Part shown: positions 54,123 to 64,000 of the stretch, piece by piece
How positions within the stretch are numbered: the stretch's first letter is position 1
Layout: every line of letters starts with the position of its first letter
NCBI GenBank assembly: GCA_965250205.1
Contig: CBDFNK010000021.1
Location: forward strand, 181,559-245,558
Direction of reading: 5' to 3'
Length of the DNA stretch: 64,000 bases
Source: JAHZKN01 sp965250205
GTDB lineage: Bacteria > Pseudomonadota > Alphaproteobacteria > Rhizobiales > Hyphomicrobiaceae
Program-made: the position numbers and the translations under genes
Notes under the pieces: model-generated
What the model was told of the DNA's origin: nothing
What the model saw: the letters and a program-made list of their open reading frames with translations, nothing else
Database searches by the model: none

Positions 54123-55523
54123 CTACATATGAATTGGGCGTTTTGCGACAGCCAGCGCCGCCTCTTTAACCGCCTCAGACAAAGTTGGATGAGCGTGACA
54201 GGTGCGTGCGAGATCTTCCGCCGACCCGCCAAATTCCATGATGACCGCAGCTTCACCGATCAACTCGCTGGCGTGCGGTGCGATCATGTGAACGCCAAGA
54301 ATACGATCCGTTTTCTGGTCCGCTAAGATTTTGATAAAACCATCCGTGGTTCGGTTGACCTTGGCGCGGCCGTTGGCCAACAACGGAAACTTTCCAACAT
54401 TATAGACAACGTCGTCGGCCTTGAGCTCTTCTTCTGTTTTTCCGACGGAAGCAACTTCTGGTGAGCTGTAGATCACATTTGGAATGACGTCATAGTTGAC
54501 ATGACCAGCCTGGCCAGCCAGCACCTCAGCAACTGCAACACCTTCGTCTTCTGCTTTGTGCGCCAACATCGGACCTGCGATAACGTCTCCAATGGCATAA
54601 ACGCCTGAAAGGTTTGTTTCAAATTGTGCGTTCACTGAGATCCGACCACGATCATCCATCTCAATGCCAACGTCTTCAAGACCAAGCCCTGCGGTGCACG
54701 GTGTCCGGCCGACGGCGACCAGAACAGCATCAGCTTTGACCGTTTCAACCTTGTCGCCGTCAACGGGTTTGATTGAAACTTTCTGTTTTTCACCTTCCGC
54801 TGTGACACCTGTCACCATCGATGACAGCTTGAATTTTAGACCTTGCTTGGTCAGCGTTTTCTGAAATGTGCGCGCGACATCCAAATCCATGCCCGGTAGA
54901 ATGCGATCAAGATATTCAACAACCGTCACCTCAGAGCCAAGCCGTGCCCAAACAGATCCCAATTCCAATCCGATAACGCCTGCTCCAATAACCAGAAGTT
55001 TTTTCGGCACCTTGGAGAATTCAAGTGCGCCTGTCGAGGACACGACCTTCTTTTCATCAATCTCAATGCCTTTGAGCATTGCTGATTCAGATCCTGTTGC
55101 AATCAATATCGATTTTGATTGGAGCTCTGTTATCGCTCCATCGCTTGCTGCAACATCCACGCGACCCTGGCCCACAATACGCCCCGCCCCGTGAAAGGCG
55201 TTAATCTTGTTCTTCTTCAGAAGAAATGCAACGCCATCAACATTACCTTTGACGCCTTCTGCTTTGAAGGCCTGCATCTTGGACAAATCAAGCTTGGGCT
55301 TAACGGAAATCCCCATGTCAGCAAAGCTATGGCCGGCCTCATGATAGAGTTCAGAGGCATGCAGCAGCGCTTTTGAGGGAATGCAACCAACATTGAGGCA
55401 TGTGCCGCCATATGTGGCCCGTTTTTCAACCACTGCCACCTTCAAACCCAGCTGCGCCGCGCGTATTGCGGCGACATAGCCGCCAGGACCCGTTCCAATG
55501 ACAATAAGATCAAAGGACTTCAT
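54123..55523 (-). CDS. lpdA: Dihydrolipoyl dehydrogenase (E3 of 2-oxoglutarate dehydrogenase)
   Basis: The flavoprotein that reoxidises dihydrolipoyl groups using NAD+, 466 residues. FAD-binding GTGPGGYVAA is near the N-terminus, the redox pair GGTCLNVGCIPSKAL near 40-55, NAD-binding VIGAGVIGLELGS near 180 and the catalytic CHAHPTLSEAV near 440. All functional residues are present. It belongs with sucA and sucB on the same strand, although an acyltransferase gene now separates it from sucB. Confidence 0.96.
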   Translation of the reverse strand: MKSFDLIVIGTGPGGYVAAIRAAQLGLKVAVVEKRATYGGTCLNVGCIPSKALLHASELYHEAGHSFADMGISVKPKLDLSKMQAFKAEGVKGNVDGVAFLLKKNKINAFHGAGRIVGQGRVDVAASDGAITELQSKSILIATGSESAMLKGIEIDEKKVVSSTGALEFSKVPKKLLVIGAGVIGLELGSVWARLGSEVTVVEYLDRILPGMDLDVARTFQKTLTKQGLKFKLSSMVTGVTAEGEKQKVSIKPVDGDKVETVKADAVLVAVGRTPCTAGLGLEDVGIEMDDRGRISVNAQFETNLSGVYAIGDVIAGPMLAHKAEDEGVAVAEVLAGQAGHVNYDVIPNVIYSSPEVASVGKTEEELKADDVVYNVGKFPLLANGRAKVNRTTDGFIKILADQKTDRILGVHMIAPHASELIGEAAVIMEFGGSAEDLARTCHAHPTLSEAVKEAALAVAKRPIHM

Positions 55524-55569
55524 TGCACTTTCTCTCCAAGATTTTCGCCGTAGTTCGTTTCAACAGCCA

Positions 55570-56613
55570 TCATGCTGCAGAGCCAACCACACCCTGTTGC
55601 CACCGACCGAAACCAATCCAAGTCAATACTGGCTTGCCTAATTGGTCGCTGATCCAGCGCACGACAACATAGGCAAGATAGGGAAAACCGACACCTGCAA
55701 CAGTTCCCCAAAACAAAAGCATCTCATTCTCTAATAATCCGTTCTTTGACAGTAGCAGCCGTACCAGACCGATAGCAAAAACGTGCAACAAAAAGATCAC
55801 CAGAGAGGCTTGCCCAATGCGGACCAACCACCCACTGAATGCTCCCCAACTTGATTTGTCGAGAGTGGCGGCTGCAAAAATGACCATCGACGCACCTGCG
55901 ATGGCGGTCAGAAAACGAAGCGTTGAAACTTCACCTATCCACTTCACAGACAATAAACCAACAAAAACAACGAGCGACACCATGACCATTCGACCAAGCC
56001 GGGAAACGCCAGACATCAGTTGCTGCAGTAACAGAAATCCAAAGCCAAAAAATGCGGTATTTTCGATAAAGTGCGCTAAAGCCAGCCATTCTCCAGCGAT
56101 GAAACGAAGCCCATGGGAGGCGGCAACTAGGACTACAAACACGGCCATTTGCTGTGTCCTATCCAACCAGCTTTCTGCCAACAGCCAGATGAAACGGATC
56201 AAAGCCAAGTGATAGAGAAACCAAAAATGGTCCACCGGCATCCACAAAATATGCCACAAGTCTGACAGCTGAAGCGATATGTTGACGACGCCACCAGGCA
56301 AAAGCGATTTGCACAAAATCCAAATTATGGACCAGATGATATAGGGAATAATGATTCCAATAATAAGGCTACCTGCGCCGTTGCGCCAACCTGACCGCGC
56401 CAGCTTAGAAGACACACCCGCCAACACGAAAAATAACGGTACGTGAAACGAATACAGCACCGTATCGAGCGTTTTCAGAGCATCGGTCCAGGTAAGAAAA
56501 GAACTACGATCAATTGACCAGTTGGCATGGCCAACAACAATCAAAATAATGCCAATGCCCTTGGCAACATCCACCCAGCCGATACGCCGAGACACAGCAT
56601 TGCCAAATGGCAT
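55570..56613 (-). CDS. Acyltransferase 3 family membrane protein
   Basis: A polytopic protein of 347 residues with about ten membrane segments. The N-terminus IGWVDVAKGIGIILIVVGHA matches the acyltransferase_3 family, including the conserved His (VGHA). The later PVDHFWFLYHL and FHVPLFFVLAG are also typical. Such enzymes O-acetylate surface glycans or transfer acyl groups in the membrane. It is inserted between sucB and lpdA on the same strand. Substrate unknown; a role for a surface polysaccharide (compare the locus at 7.7-16.6 kb) is only a guess. Confidence 0.85.
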   Translation of the reverse strand: MPFGNAVSRRIGWVDVAKGIGIILIVVGHANWSIDRSSFLTWTDALKTLDTVLYSFHVPLFFVLAGVSSKLARSGWRNGAGSLIIGIIIPYIIWSIIWILCKSLLPGGVVNISLQLSDLWHILWMPVDHFWFLYHLALIRFIWLLAESWLDRTQQMAVFVVLVAASHGLRFIAGEWLALAHFIENTAFFGFGFLLLQQLMSGVSRLGRMVMVSLVVFVGLLSVKWIGEVSTLRFLTAIAGASMVIFAAATLDKSSWGAFSGWLVRIGQASLVIFLLHVFAIGLVRLLLSKNGLLENEMLLFWGTVAGVGFPYLAYVVVRWISDQLGKPVLTWIGFGRWQQGVVGSAA

Positions 56614-56713
56614 AAGTTCACCCTAATTCAATTTTTTGATCTTATTGAATTCTTAAGGCCACATGATCGGTCTGATCAATTGTCGGTCTATCTGATGGCA
56701 AACGGATTGTAAC

Positions 56714-58042
56714 CTAAAGCTCCAACATGAAACGCTGCGGGTCTTCCAGACATTCCTTAACGCGAACCAGGAACGTCACAGCCTCTTTACCATCGACAAT
56801 GCGGTGATCGTAGCTAAGCGCCAGATACATCATGGGCCGGGCCACAACTTCTCCATCACGCACTACGGGACGTTGCTCTATGCGGTGCATCCCTAAGATG
56901 CCAGATTGTGGGGCGTTGAGGATCGGTGTGGATAGCATTGAACCATAAACACCGCCATTAGAAATGGTGAACGTGCCGCCTTGCATATCTTCAATACCGA
57001 GCTTGCTGTCCCGCGCTTTGCGACCGAAGTCAGCAATACGCGCTTCAATTTCTGCAATCGTCATGTGCTCAGCTTCGCGTAGCACAGGTACCACAAGACC
57101 ACGCTCGGTACCGACAGCAACGCCAATGTGATAGTAATTTTTATAGACGATTTCATTGCCTTCAATTTCAGCATTGATCGACGGAATTTCTTTCAGCGCC
57201 TGAATGCAGGCTTTAACGAAGAAACCCATGAACCCCAACTTGATACCGTGGCGGCGTTCAAAGAGATCTTTGTACTCTTTGCGCAGATCCATGATGGCCG
57301 TCATGTCGGCATCATTGAACGTCGTCAGGATCGCTGCAGTATCTTGGGCATCCTTCAAGCGATGGGCGATGGTCTGGCGCAATCGTGACATCTTCACGCG
57401 CTCTTCGCGTGCTGCTTCATTGACCGTCGACGGCAGGCGCATATCGGGCGCAGGTTTCAAAACTTCGCTGCGCGTTGCCTTAGCCAGCAGCTCACGCTCT
57501 GGCGTGGCCTGAGGTGCCTGGCGTGCTGAGCTGGTGCTCGCCAATTTGCTAGACAGTTTGGCTTGTCCCTCAAGGGCGCGCGCAACGTCTTCTTTCAGGA
57601 TTTGACCATTGCGTCCCGTGCCTTCGACGTCAGCCGCAGTCAGGCCTGCTTCTTCCAGTGCTTTACGCGCCGCCGGACTTGGTGGGCGCGCGCCACCGTC
57701 TGTTTGACCAGTTTCAGACGGGCTGTTGGGTGTTGCTGCTTTTGGCTGCGGTGCCTCGTTTATCTTTTTATCAGCAAGCGTCGGGGAGGACTTTGCTGTA
57801 GTACCTCCTTCGCTTAACGCACCAAGAAGTGCGCCAATCTCAACAGTTTCACCTGCAGCGACTGTGATCTCTGACAAGACACCATCTTGCGGCGCAGGCA
57901 CCTCAACCGTCACCTTGTCGGTTTCCAGTTCGACCAGAGGCTCATCGGCCTTAACTGCATCACCTGCTGATTTGAACCAAGAACCAACGGTCGCCTCGGT
58001 AATCGATTCACCCAACGCAGGAACGCGAATCTCAACTGCCAT
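56714..58042 (-). CDS. sucB: Dihydrolipoyllysine-residue succinyltransferase (E2)
   Basis: The E2 core of the 2-oxoglutarate dehydrogenase complex, 442 residues. The N-terminal lipoyl domain has VELETDKVTVEVPAP with the lipoylated Lys near 43. A Ala/Pro-rich linker, an E3-binding domain (PAARKALEEAGLTAADVEG... KEDVARAL), and the catalytic domain ending SYDHRIVDGKEAVTFL (His and Asp of the active site) follow. It transfers succinyl groups to CoA. It is 67 bases after sucA. Confidence 0.97.
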   Translation of the reverse strand: MAVEIRVPALGESITEATVGSWFKSAGDAVKADEPLVELETDKVTVEVPAPQDGVLSEITVAAGETVEIGALLGALSEGGTTAKSSPTLADKKINEAPQPKAATPNSPSETGQTDGGARPPSPAARKALEEAGLTAADVEGTGRNGQILKEDVARALEGQAKLSSKLASTSSARQAPQATPERELLAKATRSEVLKPAPDMRLPSTVNEAAREERVKMSRLRQTIAHRLKDAQDTAAILTTFNDADMTAIMDLRKEYKDLFERRHGIKLGFMGFFVKACIQALKEIPSINAEIEGNEIVYKNYYHIGVAVGTERGLVVPVLREAEHMTIAEIEARIADFGRKARDSKLGIEDMQGGTFTISNGGVYGSMLSTPILNAPQSGILGMHRIEQRPVVRDGEVVARPMMYLALSYDHRIVDGKEAVTFLVRVKECLEDPQRFMLEL

Positions 58043-58109
58043 CGCTCAAGCCTTCTATGCTCTTTCGTGACCCATGCGCTCATTCTAACTTGCGCGCTGA
58101 ATCCCATGC

Positions 58110-61100
58110 CTATTTATCTATTCCGGTCAAAGCATCTTCGACCAGTGTATTCTGCTCTTTCAAATGTCGGCTCATTAACCCGGTTGCTGTCGCAGCAAGA
58201 GCCGAGCGCCCAGCATAACGGACCGTGCTCTGCTTGTGACCAACACGCTCAAGGGTCCATTCAATGTTTGCTTGAATAAAGAACCAAGCGCCCATGTTCT
58301 TTGGTTCTTCCTGACACCAGACGATATCAGCATTTGCAAACCGCTCAAAAACTTCCATCACGGCGCGCGCTGGATAGGGATAAAGTTGCTCAAGGCGAAT
58401 GACAACCACGTCGTCAATCCCAGCCGCTTCACGGCCCGCATAAAGATCGTAATAGACTTTACCCGAACACAACACGATGCGGCGGATGTCTTTGTCTTTT
58501 TTCAGCTTAATCTTTTGATCAGGTAGGCTATAGGCATCGTCCCAAAGCACACGATGGAACGTGGAATTCTCGGCTAGGTCTTCCAGCTTGGAGATCACAC
58601 GCTTGTGACGCAGAAGCGATTTCGGCGTCATGAGAATGAGCGGCTTACGAAACTTGCGGTGCAATTGTCGACGCAGGATATGGTAGTAGTTTGCTGGCGT
58701 CGTGCAATTGGCAACCTGCCAATTGTCTTCCGCGCTAAGTTGCAAAAATCGCTCAAGACGCGCTGAAGAGTGCTCGGGGCCCTGACCCTCATAGCCATGC
58801 GGCAACAGGCAAACGAGGCCGGACATTCTGAGCCACTTGCGTTCGCCAGAAGAGATAAACTGATCAAACACGACCTGGGCACCGTTGGCGAAGTCACCAA
58901 ACTGAGCTTCCCAGGCCACGAGAGCATTGGGTTCTGCAAGCGAATAGCCATACTCAAACCCAAGTATTGCTTCTTCAGACAGCATCGAATTGATCACTTC
59001 AAACATCGCCTGATCAGGCGCGACATGCCTCAGTGGTGTGTAGCGGCGCTCATTTTCCTGATCGATCAAAACAGAATGACGCTGCGAAAACGTGCCCCGT
59101 TCGCAGTCCTGACCTGACAAGCGCACTGGAAAACCTTCGCGAACCAGCGTGCCAAATGCCAAGTGCTCGGCCATTGCCCAATCAATGCTTTCACCTTTTT
59201 CGATCATAGCGCGGCGGCGATCCAGGATCTTGGAGATATTCTTGTGCGCGTGAAAATCAGTTGGCACTTTGGTGATATCGCGACCAACTTCTTTCAAGAT
59301 ATCGCGTTCGACACCCGTTGCACTGTTCGCTTCCTCATCGCCAAGCCCTATTCCGGCCCACTTGCCATCAAGCCAATCGGCTTTGTTGGGCATGAAGCTG
59401 TCGGCGGCTGCCATTTCAGCTTCAAGATGTGCACGATAGGCAGCCCACATTTCAGTCACTTCATCTGCCGAACGCAACACACCTTCTTCCACCAAAGTCT
59501 TGGCATAGGTTTCCACGACCTTTGGATGGTTTTTGATCTTCTTGTACATCAGAGGCTGGGTAAACAGCGGTTCATCAGATTCGTTGTGTCCGTGGCGGCG
59601 ATAACAAAACATGTCGATCACCACCGGCTTTTGGAATTGCTGACGAAATTCCGTTGCAATCTTCGCGCAATGCACGACAGCTTCTGGATCATCGCCATTG
59701 ACGTGCAGAATCGGCGCTTCGATCATGCGGGCCACATCTGAGCAATACGGCGAAGAGCGCGAGTAACGTGGATTGGTTGTAAAGCCGATCTGATTGTTAA
59801 TGACAAAGTGGATTGAGCCACCTGTTCTGTGTCCCTTGAGACCTGAAAGCCCAAAGCACTCAGCAACTACACCTTGGCCAGCAAACGCTGCATCGCCATG
59901 AAGAAGAAGCGGCATAACAGGTGTCCGCTGACCTGGTGTACAGCCATGCTGGTCTTGCTTGGCGCGGACCTTGCCGAGCACAACCGGATCAACAATTTCA
60001 AGATGCGATGGATTGGCTGTTAGCGACAGATGAACGTTGTTATTGTCAAACGTGCGGTCTGAGGAGGCACCAAGGTGATACTTCACATCACCCGAACCTT
60101 CAACCTCCTCTGGCTTCCAAGAACCACCTTTGAATTCATGGAAAATGGCGCGCAGCGGTTTGCTCATCACATTGCCGAGCACATTCAGCCGACCGCGATG
60201 AGCCATGCCAAGAACAATTTCTTTGACGCCGAGCTGGCCACCACGTTTGATGATTTGCTCAAGAGCTGGAACAAGCGCTTCCGCCCCATCCAAGCCAAAA
60301 CGTTTGGTGCCGGTGTATTTCACATCGCAAAAGCTTTCGAACATTTCCGCTTCAATAAGCTTGTTCAAAATGGCTTTCTTGCCGAGCAGCGTAAATTGAA
60401 TGTCTTTTTCTTCACCTTCCACCCGGCGCTGGATCCAGCCCTTTTCTTCAGGCGAGGTGACGTGCATGAACTGATAGCCAATCTTGCGGCAATAGGTACG
60501 TCGTACAATGCGCAAGATCTGGCGAACTGTCGCGGTCTCTAATCCAAGATAGCGATCAATGAAAACCGGCCGGTCAAGGTCAGCTTCCGTAAAGCCATAT
60601 GTTTCAGGTCTCAGTTCATTGTGCACTTTGCGATCAGCAAGACCTAGCGGGTCAAGGTCAGCTGCCAAGTGGCCCATGACACGGTACGCGCGGATCATCA
60701 TAATGGCGCGAATGCTATCTTGTGTTGAACGCAGCGAAGCGGCTGGCGTCATTTCAAAACCGGCATTTTGCGCACGCGCGCTGATGCGCTCTGAGAGGCG
60801 TTTTTCAAGCCCGCCATAATCGCCAGTTAGCGCCGAGACAATTTCGTCATTTTCCTGCAGCATATTGAGGGGAACCGCCCACGATGGCCCTGTAGTCGAA
60901 GCCGTCGCTGCAATAAACTCACCATCATCATCATAATTGCCAAGATCTCTTTTCAAGCTTTCAAAGAACAGTCGCCATTCATCGGAGACCGAACCTGGAT
61001 TGCCGTCATAGAGCGACTGCATCTCTTCGACATAAGCAGCACTATGGCCACTTAAAAAAGAGGTGCGATGGAATCGCTCATTTGAGGATTGGCGCGACAT
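58110..61100 (-). CDS. sucA: 2-oxoglutarate dehydrogenase, E1 component
   Basis: The thiamine diphosphate-dependent decarboxylase of the 2-oxoglutarate dehydrogenase complex, 996 residues. Conserved segments include the N-terminal YVEEMQSLYDGNPGSV, HGDAAFAGQGVVAECFGL, FVINNQIGFTTNPRYSRSS (thiamine/Mg region), VIDMFCYRRHGHNESDEP and, in the C-terminal part, LPHGYEGQGPEHSSARLERF. It oxidatively decarboxylates 2-oxoglutarate in the TCA cycle. It lies between sucD and sucB, the usual alphaproteobacterial order. Confidence 0.98.
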   Translation of the reverse strand: MSRQSSNERFHRTSFLSGHSAAYVEEMQSLYDGNPGSVSDEWRLFFESLKRDLGNYDDDGEFIAATASTTGPSWAVPLNMLQENDEIVSALTGDYGGLEKRLSERISARAQNAGFEMTPAASLRSTQDSIRAIMMIRAYRVMGHLAADLDPLGLADRKVHNELRPETYGFTEADLDRPVFIDRYLGLETATVRQILRIVRRTYCRKIGYQFMHVTSPEEKGWIQRRVEGEEKDIQFTLLGKKAILNKLIEAEMFESFCDVKYTGTKRFGLDGAEALVPALEQIIKRGGQLGVKEIVLGMAHRGRLNVLGNVMSKPLRAIFHEFKGGSWKPEEVEGSGDVKYHLGASSDRTFDNNNVHLSLTANPSHLEIVDPVVLGKVRAKQDQHGCTPGQRTPVMPLLLHGDAAFAGQGVVAECFGLSGLKGHRTGGSIHFVINNQIGFTTNPRYSRSSPYCSDVARMIEAPILHVNGDDPEAVVHCAKIATEFRQQFQKPVVIDMFCYRRHGHNESDEPLFTQPLMYKKIKNHPKVVETYAKTLVEEGVLRSADEVTEMWAAYRAHLEAEMAAADSFMPNKADWLDGKWAGIGLGDEEANSATGVERDILKEVGRDITKVPTDFHAHKNISKILDRRRAMIEKGESIDWAMAEHLAFGTLVREGFPVRLSGQDCERGTFSQRHSVLIDQENERRYTPLRHVAPDQAMFEVINSMLSEEAILGFEYGYSLAEPNALVAWEAQFGDFANGAQVVFDQFISSGERKWLRMSGLVCLLPHGYEGQGPEHSSARLERFLQLSAEDNWQVANCTTPANYYHILRRQLHRKFRKPLILMTPKSLLRHKRVISKLEDLAENSTFHRVLWDDAYSLPDQKIKLKKDKDIRRIVLCSGKVYYDLYAGREAAGIDDVVVIRLEQLYPYPARAVMEVFERFANADIVWCQEEPKNMGAWFFIQANIEWTLERVGHKQSTVRYAGRSALAATATGLMSRHLKEQNTLVEDALTGIDK

Positions 61101-61340
61101 ATGGGGTCTCAGACTTCGCTCATTAGCGATGAAACGATATGCCGAAGGACCCGAGCACGTGTAGTTACGGATGCCTTCGGTTTATGTGGCAACATATAAT
61201 ACCTGACCAAAGCTGTCTTATGAACCTTAGGTCATAGTCTAGAGCACCTCAGCTATAATTTGAATCGCATTCGCGCTCTAGATCTTTGTATTTGCGTGTC
61301 TTTATCCCAAAACCGGCTTCCACTTTTGGGAGACACGCCC
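61101..61340. repeat. sucD-sucA spacer with a two-hairpin element
   Basis: Positions 61238-61245 (TCTAGAGC) pair with 61275-61282 (GCTCTAGA). Positions 61295-61301 (CGTGTCT) plus 61306-61312 (CCCAAAA) pair with 61324-61330 (TTTTGGG) plus 61331-61337 (AGACACG). The second unit read on the minus strand contains CCCAAAAGTGGAAGCCGGTT, like the dispersed palindromic repeats of Rhizobiales genomes (motif of the form CCGAAAAGTGGNANCCGGTTTTCGG). It follows sucD and may act as a terminator or mRNA-stabilising structure. Confidence 0.6.
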
Positions 61341-62239
61341 TTAACCTTTGAGGACGTCTGCCAACGTCGTTCCCAGTGTGGCTGGGCTATCGGCAATCGC
61401 AATACCGGCACGCCGCATGGCTTCGAGTTTATCCTCAGCCTTACCCTTGCCGCCAGAGATGATGGCGCCCGCATGGCCCATGCGCCGTCCTGGAGGCGCG
61501 GTAACACCGGCGATAAAGCCAGCCATCGGTTTTGAGCGACCCTTCTTGGCTTCTGCCCGAATAAACTCAGCAGCTTCTTCTTCTGCAGACCCCCCGATCT
61601 CGCCGATCATAATGATCGATTTTGTTTCAGGGTCGGCCAAAAACTCTTCCAGCACATCGATGAACTCTGTTCCTTTGACCGGGTCGCCACCAATACCAAC
61701 CGCCGTGGTCTGGCCAAGGCCCGCATCTGTGGTTTGCTTCACCGCTTCATAGGTCAAGGTTCCCGAGCGCGACACAATACCAACGCTGCCCTTTTTGAAG
61801 ATGTTGCCCGGCATGATGCCGATCTTAGATTCATTCGGTGTCAGAACGCCTGGGCAGTTGGGCCCGAGAAGGCGCGACTTCGAGCCATCGAGCGCACGTT
61901 TCACCCGCACCATATCAAGCACCGGAATGCCTTCCGTGATGCAAACAATGAGCGGCATTTCCGCGTCAATCGCTTCCAGAATTGCGTCCCCGGTAAAGGC
62001 GGGCGGCACATAAACCGCAGACGCCGTGGCACCGGTTTTTTCTTTCGCCTCAAGAACCGTATCAAAGATTGGCTGATCAGCCAGTTCGCTATCAGGATGC
62101 GCCGTGCCACCTTTGCCAGGCGTGACACCACCGACCATCTTGGTGCCGTAAGCAACGGCCTGCTTGGTATGAAAGGTGCCTTGAGCACCGGTAACACCTT
62201 GGCAGATAACCTTGGTGTCTTTGTTGATCATTATGGACA

Positions 62240-62240
<1 letters not shown>
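61341..62240 (-). CDS. sucD: Succinyl-CoA synthetase, alpha subunit
   Basis: The phosphorylated subunit, 299 residues. NKDTKVICQGVTGAQGTFHT and the CoA-binding Rossmann part are at the N-terminus, the phosphohistidine region GHAGAIISGGKG is near 253, and GIMPGNIFKKGSVGIVSRSG is the signature. The ATG at 62240 overlaps the sucC stop (TGATG), so the genes are translationally coupled. It makes ATP or GTP from succinyl-CoA in the TCA cycle. Confidence 0.97.
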
Positions 62241-63439
<1,199 letters not shown>

Positions 63440-63534
63440 CGGCTATTTTTTGCTCGTTTCATTTTGAAATTGCAGGCACGTGTTCCTAAATGCGCATCCA
63501 CCCGCCATTGAGACGACGGACGCGCAGCAAAGAC

Positions 63535-64000
63535 TTAAGAGCCAAGATGCGGTGCGATATTGATACACGCATCAACCAGGGATTTGACGCTTTCCACGGA
63601 CTTCATAAACATGGCGCGCTCGGTTGCATTGAGATCAATCTCAACAATACGCTCAGCGCCGCCTTCTCCGATGATCGTTGGCACGCCGACATAGAGGCCC
63701 TTTACGCCAAATTCGCCGTTGAGATAAGATGCAGCTGGCAAAATCCGGCGTTTGTTTTTGAGATAGCTTTCCGCCATTTCAACCGCTGAAGCCGCAGGTG
63801 CATAATAAGCAGACCCGGTTTTCAGCAATCCGACAATTTCACCGCCGCCTTTGCGGGTGCGGTCAACAATTTCGTCCAAACGCTCCTGGCGGATCCAACC
63901 CATTTTGACGATATCTGGCAACGGAATGCCAGCAACTGTCGAATAGCGGGTCAGTGGCACCATGTCGTCGCCATGGCCACCCAACACAAAGGCGGACACA
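63535..64000 (-). CDS. mdh: Malate dehydrogenase, C-terminal part (cut by window edge)
   Basis: The C-terminal 155 residues of an LDH-like malate dehydrogenase; the gene continues beyond 64000. GGHGDDMVPL contains the catalytic His and Asp-binding region, followed by TGSAYYAPAASAVEMAESYL and PTIIGEGGAERIVEI. It oxidises malate to oxaloacetate with NAD+. It is the first gene of the mdh-sucCD-sucAB run and lies 95 bases before sucC. Confidence 0.94.
   Translation of the reverse strand, partial: VSAFVLGGHGDDMVPLTRYSTVAGIPLPDIVKMGWIRQERLDEIVDRTRKGGGEIVGLLKTGSAYYAPAASAVEMAESYLKNKRRILPAASYLNGEFGVKGLYVGVPTIIGEGGAERIVEIDLNATERAMFMKSVESVKSLVDACINIAPHLGS

Overview
The window looks like a piece of an alphaproteobacterial chromosome, most likely from the order Hyphomicrobiales (Rhizobiales). 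The evidence is conserved gene order: mdh-sucC-sucD-sucA-sucB-lpdA; atpH-atpA-atpG-atpD-atpC without the Fo genes; envC-ctpA-rppH next to the ATP synthase genes; rpmH-rnpA-yidC-engB-argB-HAD phosphatase; and etfB-etfA-hbd near a PduO-type adenosyltransferase and a small twin-membrane-segment protein. A two-hairpin intergenic element at 61238-61337 also resembles repeats known from this order. Identification is from memory of family motifs and gene order; no database search was run.

Layout. Positions 1-7700 are an A+T-richer accessory region. It holds the start of an unidentified gene, a hipBA toxin-antitoxin operon with an operator-like array, and a + strand cluster of a ParB-like/GNRR protein, a P-loop ATPase and an FRG-domain protein. 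The ATPase and FRG genes are each broken by an apparent one-base excess in a homopolymer (T9 and A6). Decayed fragments lie between and after these genes. This cluster is the best candidate here for an undescribed (possibly anti-phage) system, but the function is inference. Positions 7700-16600 are a surface-polysaccharide locus: two SAM methyltransferases, two glycosyltransferases, a UDP-sugar dehydrogenase, a UDP-glucuronate-type epimerase and an O-antigen ligase/polymerase-like protein. Positions 16700-21600 hold a histidine kinase, a disulfide oxidoreductase, a TVP38-family membrane protein and a DUF547 protein, all on the minus strand.

From 21.8 kb onward the window is mainly core genome. 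It runs through rpmH-rnpA-yidC-engB; an unusual Clp_N-domain protein without ATPase modules; argB and a HAD phosphatase; a YkvA-like protein, an SDR, 3-hydroxyacyl-CoA dehydrogenase and electron-transfer flavoprotein; rhomboid protease and cobalamin adenosyltransferase; envC-ctpA-rppH and a pentapeptide protein; then F1 ATP synthase genes with an acidic CxxC protein inserted between atpD and atpC. After that come two small secreted or surface-type proteins, priA, a fructose-6-phosphate aldolase/transaldolase, cyclopropane fatty acid synthase, a stand-alone cyclic-nucleotide-binding protein, xerC, a TraB/GumN protein, lpdA, an acyltransferase, the 2-oxoglutarate dehydrogenase and succinyl-CoA synthetase genes, and the 3' half of mdh at the right edge.

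Regulatory structures include a good sigma70-type promoter for rpmH, intrinsic terminators after ctpA and the 45640 gene, a terminator-like hairpin between atpH and atpA, and a terminator-like hairpin in the cfa leader. No tRNA, rRNA, CRISPR array or intact insertion sequence was seen.
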